This document shows, piece by piece, positions 26,981 to 35,717 of a stretch of 64,000 nt of DNA. Both the position numbers and the translations under genes were made by a program. A model generated the notes under the pieces. That model was not told where the DNA came from. It saw only the letters and a program-made list of their open reading frames with translations, and ran no database searches. Within the stretch, counting starts at the first letter, position 1, and each line of letters starts with the position of its first letter. The DNA is taken from NCBI GenBank assembly GCA_016211105.1, contig JACQSX010000016.1, positions 248,001-312,000 on the forward strand, in the 5' to 3' direction. The stretch is from Acidobacteriota bacterium. GTDB lineage: Bacteria > Acidobacteriota > UBA6911 > JACQSX01.

Positions 26981-27682
26981 CTACCTCTGCTCAAGCAGTG
27001 GAAAGATCTGCGAAAGTCGTTGGACCTTCGGTCCCTGAAAGTCTGGATGGCGATTGCAACGATCTACCAGAATTGCATTCATCCCCGCGCTGCGTGCGCC
27101 TTGGTAATCGTCTGTCAGGGAATTGCCGACGTGCCAGCTCGATGCAGGCGCTGTTTTCGCCTGGGCGCAAGCCTGCAGGAATATCTTGGGATCCGGCTTG
27201 GCTGAGCCAGCCAGCGATGAATGGGTTACCTGATCGATCCAAGGGCGTAGGCCCATGTCCTCTAATAAGGGGGACAGACGAGTGTCGAAATTGGAAATGA
27301 TACCTACAGCCCAGCGGTGTTGTTTCAGGAATTTCAGGGCAGCCAGCGTCTCCGGGTATAAATCCCAGCACATGGCGGTGGCAAACATTCCGAAAACACG
27401 CTCAAAATAACGGTCGAAGTCTACCCAAATTCCAGTTCCATCCGACACCTCGCGGACGAGTTGTTTCCACCAGTCACACTCCAGTTCCTGGATGGGGCGT
27501 TTGGCTGCCGGAAAGGCCAGGGGTGGCGCCAATGGGAAATAATGACGAAAGGCGTACTCGACAGTTTCCGGATCGGGTGCAGGGCCGAAAAGGCGTGCGG
27601 CGCGGGCATATTGACTCCCCACCGAGCCTCGGACCTGGAACAAGGTTCCTACGGCATCGAAAAATATCCAGCGCCTGGCCAT
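26981..27682 (-). CDS. HAD-superfamily hydrolase (HDHD3/REG-2-like)
   Basis: 233-aa haloacid-dehalogenase-fold protein. Motif I is WIFFDAVGTLFQ (nucleophile Asp9), motif II GIISNFDTRLS, motif III AGSAKPDPKIF with Lys, motif IV HVGNSLTDDYQGARSAGM. In motif I the residue two after the nucleophile, normally the general acid Asp, is Val. This substitution is known in some REG-2-like members and may mean altered or weak phosphatase activity. Substrate unknown. Start ATG 27682 behind TAGGAACC. Confidence 0.85.
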   Translation of the reverse strand: MARRWIFFDAVGTLFQVRGSVGSQYARAARLFGPAPDPETVEYAFRHYFPLAPPLAFPAAKRPIQELECDWWKQLVREVSDGTGIWVDFDRYFERVFGMFATAMCWDLYPETLAALKFLKQHRWAVGIISNFDTRLSPLLEDMGLRPWIDQVTHSSLAGSAKPDPKIFLQACAQAKTAPASSWHVGNSLTDDYQGARSAGMNAILVDRCNRHPDFQGPKVQRLSQIFPLLEQR

Positions 27683-27802
27683 AGGTTCCTATCATACAAA
27701 GGTCCCGCACCGATTTATTTTTGCAAATTGTCTTGCTTGTAAACTTGGTATAGTAATTCACTTCCTTTTTTGAGGGTGCTTGTGGAGGCTTGAGCTGTAA
27801 TT

Positions 27803-28435
27803 GTGGCGTCGAAATGTTTGATTGAAACCCGGAATGCACCCCCTTTCTACAAGAACGGATATCTGCTGGCCTGTTCTGAAACTGGTCAAACAGCGCTGGT
27901 TGATCCCGGAGACGAGGTGGAGGAACTGTTACAAGCCGCTGAGGCTCGCGGATGGTCGATTCAATCTATCTTGCTTACCCATGCGCACATTGACCACATC
28001 ACAGGTGTAGGGGCAGCCAAGCAACGCTATCCGGTTCCGATTTACCTGCATCGAGCAGACCTTTTTCTGTATGAAGCGCTACCCGAACAAGGTGAGAAGT
28101 TTGGCGTGCCGGTCGCGGAGGCCCCTCGGGTAGATTTTTTTTTCAACGACGGGGACACGGTACGATGGGGGAACTTAGAGGCGGAAGTGATCCATACCCC
28201 CGGCCACACGCCGGGAGGAGTCTGCCTCAAGATCGGGAATCTTCTGATCGCCGGCGATACCCTGTTTGCCGGCAGTATCGGACGCACGGATTTACCCGGA
28301 GGAAACTATGCGGCGCTGATGGATAGCATCAAGGAGCGGTTACTGGTGCTGCCGGACGAGACTCGGGTGTTTTCGGGCCACGGCCCTCCGACCACCATTG
28401 GGGAAGAGAAGCGCAGCAATCCATTCATGAGGTGA
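27803..28435 (+). CDS. MBL-fold hydrolase, glyoxalase II-like
   Basis: 210 aa. All metal ligands of the glyoxalase II/ETHE1 group are present: LLTHAHIDHITGVGA (HxHxDH), HTPGHTPGGV, AGDTLFAGSIGRTDLPGG and FSGHGPPTTIGEEKRSNPF. The C-terminal substrate domain of true glyoxalase II is absent, so it belongs to the short YcbL-like hydrolases of thioesters or related small molecules. GTG 27803 (MASKCLIETRNAPPFYKNGY) is the best start, with GGAGG about 14 bases before. Single gene. Confidence 0.87.
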   Translation: MASKCLIETRNAPPFYKNGYLLACSETGQTALVDPGDEVEELLQAAEARGWSIQSILLTHAHIDHITGVGAAKQRYPVPIYLHRADLFLYEALPEQGEKFGVPVAEAPRVDFFFNDGDTVRWGNLEAEVIHTPGHTPGGVCLKIGNLLIAGDTLFAGSIGRTDLPGGNYAALMDSIKERLLVLPDETRVFSGHGPPTTIGEEKRSNPFMR

Positions 28436-28592
28436 GGCTCGTCGTAGGCGTCCCCGGGTGTAAAGATTGGTGCCAAAGCTCACGGTACCGGCGCACAGAG
28501 TGAGTCGTCGATGCAGAAGTAGGCGTAGCCGAGGGCATGGTCGTGTTTGTGCCGGTTCCCGCATAGCGAAACGAAAACAGGATTCTGTTGGC

Positions 28593-29576
28593 TTATTGAT
28601 CATGGGACAAATACCCGCCCAGGGCTTTCATGTCGACATTACCGCCACTTAGAATAATGCCCACCCGTTTGCCGGAAAAATCCGCTTTCTTATGCCGCAC
28701 GGCGGCGGCTGCAGCCACACCAGAGGGTTCCACCAGGATTTTGAGTCGTTCTAGAATGAAGATCAGCGTCTCCACCAGTTCGGCATCGCTCACGAGCAAG
28801 ATCCGTTCCACGAATTGTTTCACGATGGGGAACGTGAGTTCTCCCGGGCTCGTTACCTGCAATCCATCAGCGATGGTTCGGGGAACTGGGATGGCGACCC
28901 GCTCGCCTTTCACGAGTGACAAGTAGGTGTCATTTCCCGCTTCGGGTTCTACACCAAGAATTCTGATTTGAGGCCGGAGATGCCTGGCGGCCAGGGCGCA
29001 GCCGGCGATCAACCCACATCCGCTTACGGGCGCCAGGAGGAAGTCGAGATCCGGCACCTCGTCTAAGAGTTCCAGGGCGGCCGTCCCCTGTCCCGCGATG
29101 ATGAAGGGATCATCAAAAGGGGGGACGAGGATAGCGCTTCGCTCACGGCAAAGACGTTCTCCAATGTCTTGGCGGTTTTCCGCGTACCGGTCGTAAAAGA
29201 CGACCTCCGCGCCATAAGCCCGCGTCGCAGCAATCTTGGCTGGCGGCGCATCTTCGGGCATAATGATGGTGGCACGGGTTCCCATCAGCTTTGCGGTGAG
29301 CGCCACCGCCTGAGCATGGTTTCCGGATGAAAATGCTACCACGCTGTCCACTTTTTGCTTTTCGCTTTCGCCCTTGATCTTGTTATAGGCTCCGCGGAAT
29401 TTGAAAGCCCCGGCACGCTGCAGGTTCTCAGCCTTAAAGAGAACGGTACATCCCGCCTCTTGGTCGAACTGACGAGAATGAAAAACCGGAGTGCGACGCG
29501 CTACGCCTTGGAGTCGCCTTTGGGCTTGTTGTATGTGGTCCCAGCTCAGGGTGATCTCAGTTCCGCATCCAATCAT
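28593..29576 (-). CDS. Threonine dehydratase / serine racemase-like PLP enzyme
   Basis: Fold-type II PLP enzyme of 327 aa without the C-terminal ACT domain, hence the catabolic (TdcB-like) rather than the biosynthetic IlvA type. Seen: NLQRAGAFKFRGAYNKI with Schiff-base Lys59, VVAFSSGNHAQAVALTAKLM, ATIIMPEDAPPAKIAATRAY, and the phosphate loop PVSGCGLIAGCALAA. That loop is GGGGL in most relatives, and here S-G-C-G-L. Likely deaminates threonine or serine to 2-oxobutyrate or pyruvate, which KorAB-type enzymes could then oxidise. Racemase activity cannot be excluded. Confidence 0.85.
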   Translation of the reverse strand: MIGCGTEITLSWDHIQQAQRRLQGVARRTPVFHSRQFDQEAGCTVLFKAENLQRAGAFKFRGAYNKIKGESEKQKVDSVVAFSSGNHAQAVALTAKLMGTRATIIMPEDAPPAKIAATRAYGAEVVFYDRYAENRQDIGERLCRERSAILVPPFDDPFIIAGQGTAALELLDEVPDLDFLLAPVSGCGLIAGCALAARHLRPQIRILGVEPEAGNDTYLSLVKGERVAIPVPRTIADGLQVTSPGELTFPIVKQFVERILLVSDAELVETLIFILERLKILVEPSGVAAAAAVRHKKADFSGKRVGIILSGGNVDMKALGGYLSHDQ

Positions 29577-29602
29577 GTTTACAAGCGTGTGTGTCCCGGA
29601 AT

Positions 29603-29791
29603 TCAGATCTTGCCAATCAGGATGTCCGGCAGATGTGCAGAAAAATACGATCGAGCGACCACTCGGTCACAGCCAGCCTCCTCGGCCGCTTTGACCAGAT
29701 CGGCTCGCACATGAGATACAAAAGCCACCATGGGAATGGTGAGGCCGCGTTGCTTCAATTCTCGAATTAACTCCACTAGGGCAACGATCAT
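29603..29791 (-). pseudogene. C-terminal half of a receiver (response-regulator-like) domain
   Basis: 62 codons whose protein resembles the last half of a CheY-like receiver: VELIRELKQRGLTIPMVAFV, then SHVRADLVKAAEEAGCDRVV, then ARSYFSAHLPDIL. The Ser after AFV and the Arg after VVA replace the conserved Thr and Lys. The N-terminal half with the phosphorylatable Asp is missing; upstream codons read QQAGASPGVAMIVAL without receiver pattern. Lies between aroF and the threonine dehydratase on the same strand. It may be a truncated gene or a short real protein; the loss of half a fold favours a remnant. Confidence 0.45.
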
Positions 29792-29845
29792 AGCAACTCC
29801 GGGTGAGGCCCCAGCCTGTTGAGATTTCCCGAGCCGGCCGCGAAC

Positions 29846-30886
29846 TCATGAGCTGACCGTCTCGGCCGGTTGGAGAGTTCGTCTTTCGATTTGCAAGTAC
29901 GGGCGCAGCGATTCCATTAAGGCTAAAAATTGGGCCGGATTGAGAGATTGAGCGCCATCGCTTAAGGCAAGTTCCGGTTGCGGGTGCACCTCGATCATCA
30001 GGCCGTCGCAGCCAGCGGCCACTGCCGCTCTTGCCATAGGCGGAATCAACGAACGCACTCCCGTTCCATGCGCAGGATCGACGATGACCGGCAAATGAGT
30101 CAACCCCTTCAGCAGCGGTATGGCAGATAGGTCCAGGGTATTTCGGGTCTGGTCTTCGAAGGTGCGTATCCCTCGCTCGCACAAGATGACATTCGGATTT
30201 CCCTGGGAGAGAATGTACTCGGCTGACATCAACAATTCGGTAACCGTCGACATCATTCCGCGCTTCAGCAGGATCGGCTTTCTTGTTTTTCCGACTCCCT
30301 TGAGCAAGGGGAAGTTTTGCATGTTGCGCGCGCCGATCTGCAAGATGTCCGCGTAATTGGAAACCAGGGAAATATCCTCAGCGCCGAGTACTTCAGTTAC
30401 AATCGGTAACCCCGTCTCTTCGCGAGCCTTCCAAAGCAATTCCAGACCTTGTTTTTCAAGGCCTTGGAAAGAGTAGGGAGAGGTTCGTGGCTTGAAGGCG
30501 CCGCCGCGCAGAATATTGGCGCCCGCCGCCTTGACTGCGCGCGCAGCGGCAAGAATTTGCTCTTCGCTTTCCACCGAGCAGGGACCCGCCATGACTACAA
30601 ACTGTGAGGGGCCGATTTCCAGACTTCCCACCTTGACGATGGTGGGTTGCTTGCGCAATTCACGAGAAGCGAGCTTATAAGGCTTCATGATTGGAATGAC
30701 AGCTTCGACCCCTTCCACGAGGGCGAGTCCCTGCAGTTGTTCGCGGCCCCGCTCGTCACCGATCGCGCCGATGACAGTCTGTTCAACGCCCTTAATTGGG
30801 TGAGGCGTAAACCCCATTGCCTGCACCTGGTGACAGATGTGATTGATTTGTTCCTGACTGGCGCCCGGTTTCATAACAACGATCAT
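29846..30886 (-). CDS. aroF: 3-deoxy-7-phosphoheptulonate (DAHP) synthase, type I-beta with ferredoxin-like N-terminal domain
   Basis: First step of the shikimate pathway: PEP + erythrose 4-phosphate to DAHP. Residues 1-70 form the small regulatory domain ([20 protein letters not shown]). The barrel carries [71 protein letters not shown] and [15 protein letters not shown]. 346 aa, as in Thermotoga-like enzymes where the N-terminal domain mediates Tyr/Phe feedback. AAGGAG is 8 bases before ATG 30886. The preceding 280 bases contain no gene that I recognise. Confidence 0.95.
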   Translation of the reverse strand: MIVVMKPGASQEQINHICHQVQAMGFTPHPIKGVEQTVIGAIGDERGREQLQGLALVEGVEAVIPIMKPYKLASRELRKQPTIVKVGSLEIGPSQFVVMAGPCSVESEEQILAAARAVKAAGANILRGGAFKPRTSPYSFQGLEKQGLELLWKAREETGLPIVTEVLGAEDISLVSNYADILQIGARNMQNFPLLKGVGKTRKPILLKRGMMSTVTELLMSAEYILSQGNPNVILCERGIRTFEDQTRNTLDLSAIPLLKGLTHLPVIVDPAHGTGVRSLIPPMARAAVAAGCDGLMIEVHPQPELALSDGAQSLNPAQFLALMESLRPYLQIERRTLQPAETVSS

Positions 30887-31131
30887 AAGGAAGCTCCTTT
30901 GTTCTTCTATGAAGGAAATTTAGGGAATAAAAACGGAGACGCGGAGAATCCGCTTAGCGGATGCCCCGCCCGGTAAAGCGGAAGACCGTAAGTGAGTAAA
31001 TTCTCCCATTCATAAGATGTTGCAAGCGTAAGGCACGGCGAATACTTTTGTCAAGGTTTGGAATAGAGGTTGTTGCAAGCGAATAGAAATTTCCTCTTTT
31101 TGTAACGGAGAACCACCCGATTTGGGCGGTG

Positions 31132-31161
31132 TTCAGCTACGATTTGCCGGTCTGTTATACT
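31132..31161 (+). promoter_or_regulatory. Putative promoter giving a leaderless aguB transcript
   Basis: TTCAGC (31132-31137), 18 bases, then TATACT (31156-31161). Transcription should begin at about 31168-31169, which is the GTG start codon of aguB itself. No Shine-Dalgarno sequence precedes that codon. The same arrangement is seen at 57853-57882. Confidence 0.45.
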
Positions 31162-31168
31162 GCATTCC

Positions 31169-32059
31169 GTGCCCAGAAAGAAAAAATCGGACATCGTGAC
31201 GGTTGGCCTAGTTCAAATGAGCTGTGGGACGAAGCCGGCAGAAAATCTGAAGAAGGCAGTCTCTGCAATTGGGAAGGCTGTTGGCGAAGGCGCCCAGATT
31301 GTCTGCTTGCAAGAACTGTTTCGCTCGCGATACTTCTGCCAAAGCGAAGATGTCAAGATGTTCGAACTAGCCGAAACCATTCCAGGACCGACGACGGAGG
31401 CGCTATCAAAGGTAGCACGGTCGAAAAAAATCGTCATTATCGCGTCGTTATTTGAAAAGCGCGCCGCTGGTCTTTACCATAATACGGCCGTGGTGGTTGA
31501 TGCCAACGGCAAGCTTGCGGGCAAGTATCGGAAGATGCACATTCCCGATGATCCCCTTTACTACGAAAAATTCTATTTCACGCCTGGGGATCTCGGATTC
31601 GTGGCTCACTCTACCCGATTTGGCAGGGTGGGAGTCCTGGTCTGCTGGGATCAGTGGTTTCCGGAAGCCGCCCGCTTAACCAGCCTGTCGGGTGCGCAAT
31701 TCCTTTTTTATCCAACTGCGATCGGCTGGCTTTCCACGGAAAGCGAAGAGATGAAACGGGTTCAGCATCAGGCGTGGGAGACAATCCAGCGGGCGCACTC
31801 CGTGGCCAATGGCCTTTATGTCATCGCGGTGAACCGCGTCGGTCGTGAAGGACAACTCAACTTCTGGGGCCAATCTTTCGTTGCCGACCCGATGGGCCGA
31901 ATCCTGGCAAGAGCATCTGCCGAGAAAGAGGAAGTCTTGGTGGTCGGCTGTGACTTCTCTAAAATTGATGAGACTCGCCGCAACTGGCCCTTTCTGCGGG
32001 ACCGGAGGGTTGAGATGTACAGCGGCTTGACGCGGCGATTTCTCGACCAAGATCGCTAG
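31169..32059 (+). CDS. aguB: N-carbamoylputrescine amidase
   Basis: Nitrilase-superfamily amidase that converts N-carbamoylputrescine to putrescine, CO2 and ammonia. The Glu-Lys-Cys triad is visible: VCLQELFRSRYFCQ, KYRKMHIPDDPLYYEKFYFT and VGVLVCWDQWFPEAARL. HIPDDPLYYEKFYFTPGD and the tail FLRDRRVEMYSGLTRRF are typical of AguB. 296 aa. GTG 31169 is used as start because it coincides with the predicted transcription start; the next GTG at 31196 is possible. aguA follows after 3 bases, so this is a two-gene agmatine-to-putrescine operon. Confidence 0.93.
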   Translation: MPRKKKSDIVTVGLVQMSCGTKPAENLKKAVSAIGKAVGEGAQIVCLQELFRSRYFCQSEDVKMFELAETIPGPTTEALSKVARSKKIVIIASLFEKRAAGLYHNTAVVVDANGKLAGKYRKMHIPDDPLYYEKFYFTPGDLGFVAHSTRFGRVGVLVCWDQWFPEAARLTSLSGAQFLFYPTAIGWLSTESEEMKRVQHQAWETIQRAHSVANGLYVIAVNRVGREGQLNFWGQSFVADPMGRILARASAEKEEVLVVGCDFSKIDETRRNWPFLRDRRVEMYSGLTRRFLDQDR

Positions 32060-32062
32060 GCG

Positions 32063-33136
32063 ATGAGTGGAGCGACCCCGGCCGCACTCGGTTACCAGAT
32101 GCCGCCTGAGTGGCGCCGTCACAGCGCGACTTGGCTCGCCTGGCCAAAGAACCCAATCACGTGGCCCGATTGTGTTTCCGCAGTAGAAGAGACATTTGTG
32201 GCAATCGTAGCGGCGCTGGCGCCCCATGAAACGGTGGATCTGCTGGTGGACGATGGGGCGATGGAACAGAACGTGAGAGGACAGCTTTCTAGAGTTCCAA
32301 GTAAGGAGAATGTTGTCTATCACCGCATCCGAACGGTCGATTCCTGGATCCGAGACTATGGGCCGAATTTCCTTGTCAGTAAGGATGGTAAACTCGCTTA
32401 CAACGATTGGATCTTTAACGCGTGGGGAAACAAGTACGAGGACCTGAAGGAGGACAACTCAATTCCGGCGCGGCTGCAAGATTGGCTTCACATTCCGCGA
32501 TTTGAGCCAGGAATCGTGCTGGAAGGAGGCTCCATTGACGTCGACGGCGCCGGGGTTTGTATGGCTACCGAGCAGTGTCTGCATAATTCCAATCGGAATC
32601 CGCACTTGGGTCGGAAAGAGATCGAGCACTACTTGAAAGAGTTTCTTGGAGTGGAAAAGATATTGTGGTTAGGAGACGGCGTCGCCGGCGATGATACTGA
32701 TGGCCACATCGACGATGTGGCTCGTTTTGTCTCTGCCACCACGATTGTGTGCGCGACAGAAGAGGATCCAGGGGACCCAAATTATCGGTTGCTGCGGGAA
32801 AACTACCAGCGGCTCCAGCGTGCGACCAATGTAAGTGGGACCGCCTACTATATCGTTCCATTACCGATGCCGGCAATCGTGATGGGTGATCAGCAGCGCT
32901 TGCCCGCCAGTTATTGTAATTTTTATATTGCGAATGGCGTTGTGCTGGTGCCGATGTTTGGGCATGCAAACGACGTCGGCGCGATACATATCTTTGAAAA
33001 GTTGTTTCCTGACCGCTCGATCATCGGTATTGATTGCCAGGCCCTGCTGTGGGGAATGGGGGCAATTCATTGCGTGACACAGCAGCAGCCATGGGCCTTG
33101 GTGGAGAAAGGTATGCAGCCAGCAGCGATTCGCTAG
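32063..33136 (+). CDS. aguA: Agmatine deiminase
   Basis: Converts agmatine to N-carbamoylputrescine, the step before AguB. Guanidino-group-modifying fold: WRRHSATWLAWPKNPITWPD at the start, DSWIRDYGPNFLV, GIVLEGGSIDVDGAG, WLGDGVAGDDTDGHIDDVAR, and the catalytic Cys in GMGAIHCVTQQQPWAL near the C-terminus. 357 aa. The ATG is 3 bases after the aguB stop. Arginine decarboxylase is not in view. Confidence 0.95.
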   Translation: MSGATPAALGYQMPPEWRRHSATWLAWPKNPITWPDCVSAVEETFVAIVAALAPHETVDLLVDDGAMEQNVRGQLSRVPSKENVVYHRIRTVDSWIRDYGPNFLVSKDGKLAYNDWIFNAWGNKYEDLKEDNSIPARLQDWLHIPRFEPGIVLEGGSIDVDGAGVCMATEQCLHNSNRNPHLGRKEIEHYLKEFLGVEKILWLGDGVAGDDTDGHIDDVARFVSATTIVCATEEDPGDPNYRLLRENYQRLQRATNVSGTAYYIVPLPMPAIVMGDQQRLPASYCNFYIANGVVLVPMFGHANDVGAIHIFEKLFPDRSIIGIDCQALLWGMGAIHCVTQQQPWALVEKGMQPAAIR

Positions 33137-33286
33137 AAGCTGGTTTATTGGTAGCTAACCGAATAGGGAGCCGCGAAAGCGGTTACCACGAATTCAGATG
33201 GATTACCTCTTTGCGCAAATCATTTCTTTAGTGCCACTTTTCATCATTATTTACGGGAGCCAACAGGATCTTGACGGCTTTCTAAC

Positions 33287-33315
33287 TTGACACGCAAGAG
33301 GATGAACTTTACTAT
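33287..33315 (+). promoter_or_regulatory. sigma70-type promoter of acdAB
   Basis: Perfect TTGACA (33287-33292), 17-base spacer, TACTAT (33310-33315). Transcription would start near 33322, leaving an 80-base leader that contains the short inverted repeat TCGCG/CGCGA (33352-33368). An earlier CCGC-GAAA-GCGG hairpin at 33171-33182 lies after aguA and could help end that transcript, although it has no T run. Confidence 0.5.
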
Positions 33316-33402
33316 TCGCGCCTGAATTTTAAATTGGGGGTGTGTTACAAGTCGCGCGCTATACGCGAGGGGTGAAACGATCTTGTTTGGAGGTACGAAA
33401 CA

Positions 33403-34836
33403 ATGAACGAGGTATCGGAAACCCTGGAACGGATCTTTAAGGCTCGGAGCATCGCAGTTGTGGGAGCCTCTACCGATCCGACAAAGCCGGGTCATGAAAT
33501 CCTAAAGAACATGATCCATATCGGCTATAAGGGGAGTGTATTCCCGATCAATCCTAATGCTGACTCGATATTAAATTTCAAGTGCTATCCCCGTCTGTTG
33601 GATATCCCGGAACCGATAGATCTGGTGGTTTTTGTGCTGCCGCCCAACCTGACGCTGAAAATTGTGGAAGAAGAGCTGGTGGAGAGAAAAAGAAAGTTTG
33701 GCGACACAGCCGGCGTGGTCATGGTCGGAGGGGGATTTAGAGAAACAGGAACGAGGGAAGGCGAAGAAAATGAAAACAGATTGAAGCAACTGCTGCGTTC
33801 GGCAGGCATCCGGCTCATTGGTCCGAACTGTCAGGGGATCATTGATACCACAAGCAGGGTCAACACCACGTTCGATATCGGCGATTACAAGAAAGGCGCC
33901 GTCAGTGTCATTACGCAAAGTGGGGCGTTGGGCTGCTCGTTCTTGATGTGGGCCAAATTCAATGAGTTGATTGGCCTGGACCGCTTTGTCTCTTTTGGAA
34001 ACATGGCAGATGTGGACGTAGCCGAGGTATTGGAACATCTAGCAGGCGTCCCTTCCACGAAAGTAATCTGGGTCTACCTTGAGGGATATGCGGATGGAAA
34101 ACGATTCATGGAGGTGGCCAGGAAGGCATCATCCAGGAAACTGGTCGTGGTGCTGAAACCGGGCAAAACTCAATTGGGGGCCACCGCCGCCTTTTCACAT
34201 ACGGGAGCGATTGCCGGAGAGGATCAAATCTGGGACGCAGTTTTCAAGCAAACCGGACTCATTCGGGCTTACAGCCTTCAGGAATTTTACGACACCACTC
34301 GGGCGTTCGAGAAATTGCCTGTGATCAACGGGAATCGCATTGCGGTGCTGACGGTCTGTGGAGGTCTGGGAACCTTGTGTATTGAGGAAATTGCCGTCTC
34401 GCATCATCTAAAGATGGCTTGCTTTTCAGAAGAGACCAAACAACGGCTGCGAGCACTATTGGCCCCCACGGCGTCGGTCGGAAGACCGGAGGGTTATGTC
34501 GACACTACGGGAGCCGTTACTGAGATGACTCATTATGACGCGATGAGAGTCGCGCTCGAGGATGAGCAGGTGGATGGCGTGATATTTCTTACCACTCCTC
34601 CCGCGTTTCTACCGCCCAGAGGTTGGGCAGAACAACTGGCGAAAGCATACAATTCGCAGCCGCCCATTGGGAAAAAACCCGTCGTCGCAGTGGTCGGGTT
34701 CGGCGATTCAGCAAGAGAAAGCAAGGAAGTTTTGGAACACGAGGGGATACCCACCTTCGACTTTCCCGAATCTGCGTTCCGCGTGATGAATAACCTAGCT
34801 AAATATCACCTTTATCGGGAGAGATTTGCAAATTGA
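33403..34836 (+). CDS. acdA: ADP-forming acyl-CoA synthetase, alpha subunit
   Basis: Converts acyl-CoA + ADP + Pi to the acid + CoA + ATP, saving energy from amino-acid or acyl-CoA oxidation. CoA-binding Rossmann domain (RSIAVVGASTDPTKPGHEIL), ligase-CoA domains with TQSGALGCSFLMWAK, and the phosphorylatable His of AAFSHTGAIAGED near residue 267. 477 aa, normal for AcdA. GGAGGT sits 10 bases before the ATG. The stop overlaps the acdB ATG by one base (TGATG). With KorAB this makes the classic ferredoxin-linked oxoacid oxidation plus substrate-level ATP route. Confidence 0.92.
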   Translation: MNEVSETLERIFKARSIAVVGASTDPTKPGHEILKNMIHIGYKGSVFPINPNADSILNFKCYPRLLDIPEPIDLVVFVLPPNLTLKIVEEELVERKRKFGDTAGVVMVGGGFRETGTREGEENENRLKQLLRSAGIRLIGPNCQGIIDTTSRVNTTFDIGDYKKGAVSVITQSGALGCSFLMWAKFNELIGLDRFVSFGNMADVDVAEVLEHLAGVPSTKVIWVYLEGYADGKRFMEVARKASSRKLVVVLKPGKTQLGATAAFSHTGAIAGEDQIWDAVFKQTGLIRAYSLQEFYDTTRAFEKLPVINGNRIAVLTVCGGLGTLCIEEIAVSHHLKMACFSEETKQRLRALLAPTASVGRPEGYVDTTGAVTEMTHYDAMRVALEDEQVDGVIFLTTPPAFLPPRGWAEQLAKAYNSQPPIGKKPVVAVVGFGDSARESKEVLEHEGIPTFDFPESAFRVMNNLAKYHLYRERFAN

Positions 34837-35558
34837 TGCAATGTGAGGGCAACGTGGACGGTAGAGAACTTTTCTTGGAGCACTACAAACTTGCAAAAAG
34901 GGAACACAGGAATTTTCTCCTGGAAAATGAGGCGGCGGAGGTATGTCGGATGTATTCCATCCCGTTGCCCGACGGGGGCTTGGCCGTGGACAAGGCATCG
35001 GCTGTATTGATCGCCGATGGGGTTGGCTATCCTGTCGTCATGAAGGTAGTGTCACCTGAGATCATACACAAGTCCGATGTTGGCGGAGTCAGGGTAGGAA
35101 TCCATTCAAAGGAACAGTTGGTTGAAGCTTATGATTCGATCATTGACAGTGTGAAAAAGCATCAATCCACCGCGGAAGTCCGGGGGTTTGTGGTTGCAAA
35201 AATGGCTGGCAAGGGCGTCGAAACGATCGTGGGACTGAAGCGCGATGCGGTTTTTGGCTCGGCTGTCATGTTCGGAATTGGGGGGATATTCGTCGAGGTG
35301 TACAAAGATGTGAGTTTCCGCGTATGTCCCGTAAGGAACGGAGACATTGAAGAGATGCTGGGTGAAATAAGAGGGCGTGTACTCCTTGAAGGTTTCCGGG
35401 GTATGCCAAAAGTGAACATGGATGCGTTGAAAAAAGTAATCATGGCGGTTTGTTCTCTGGGAATGGAAAACCCAGAAGTAAGTTCCGTTGACCTGAACCC
35501 GGTGCTGGCAACCGGTGAAGGGGCGTTGGCGTTGGATGCACGGATTATCCTCCAGTAG
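34836..35558 (+). CDS. acdB: ADP-forming acyl-CoA synthetase, beta subunit (ATP-grasp)
   Basis: ATP-grasp partner of AcdA, 240 aa. Seen: GYPVVMKVVSPEIIHKSDVG (nucleotide-binding Lys and His), GGVRVGIHSKEQLVEAY, and FGSAVMFGIGGIFVEVYKDV (Gly-rich grasp loop), ending in VSSVDLNPVLATGEGALALD. ATG 34836 is used since it overlaps the acdA stop; TTG 34833 is an alternative. The two subunits are separate here, as in Pyrococcus, whereas many bacteria fuse them. Confidence 0.92.
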   Translation: MQCEGNVDGRELFLEHYKLAKREHRNFLLENEAAEVCRMYSIPLPDGGLAVDKASAVLIADGVGYPVVMKVVSPEIIHKSDVGGVRVGIHSKEQLVEAYDSIIDSVKKHQSTAEVRGFVVAKMAGKGVETIVGLKRDAVFGSAVMFGIGGIFVEVYKDVSFRVCPVRNGDIEEMLGEIRGRVLLEGFRGMPKVNMDALKKVIMAVCSLGMENPEVSSVDLNPVLATGEGALALDARIILQ

Positions 35559-35717
35559 AGCAAGCCAATGCGCCCGTCTTTTTAATTTGCCTTAGATAAG
35601 ATCTGCGTTGGAGGCAAGAAGCTTTTCACAGCCGGGTTTCTGACCACGGTAATTGAATGGACCGACGGCGGGATCGGAAGGCCGGTTCTGCTCTGAATAA
35701 CCCAAGGAGGTACGCTT

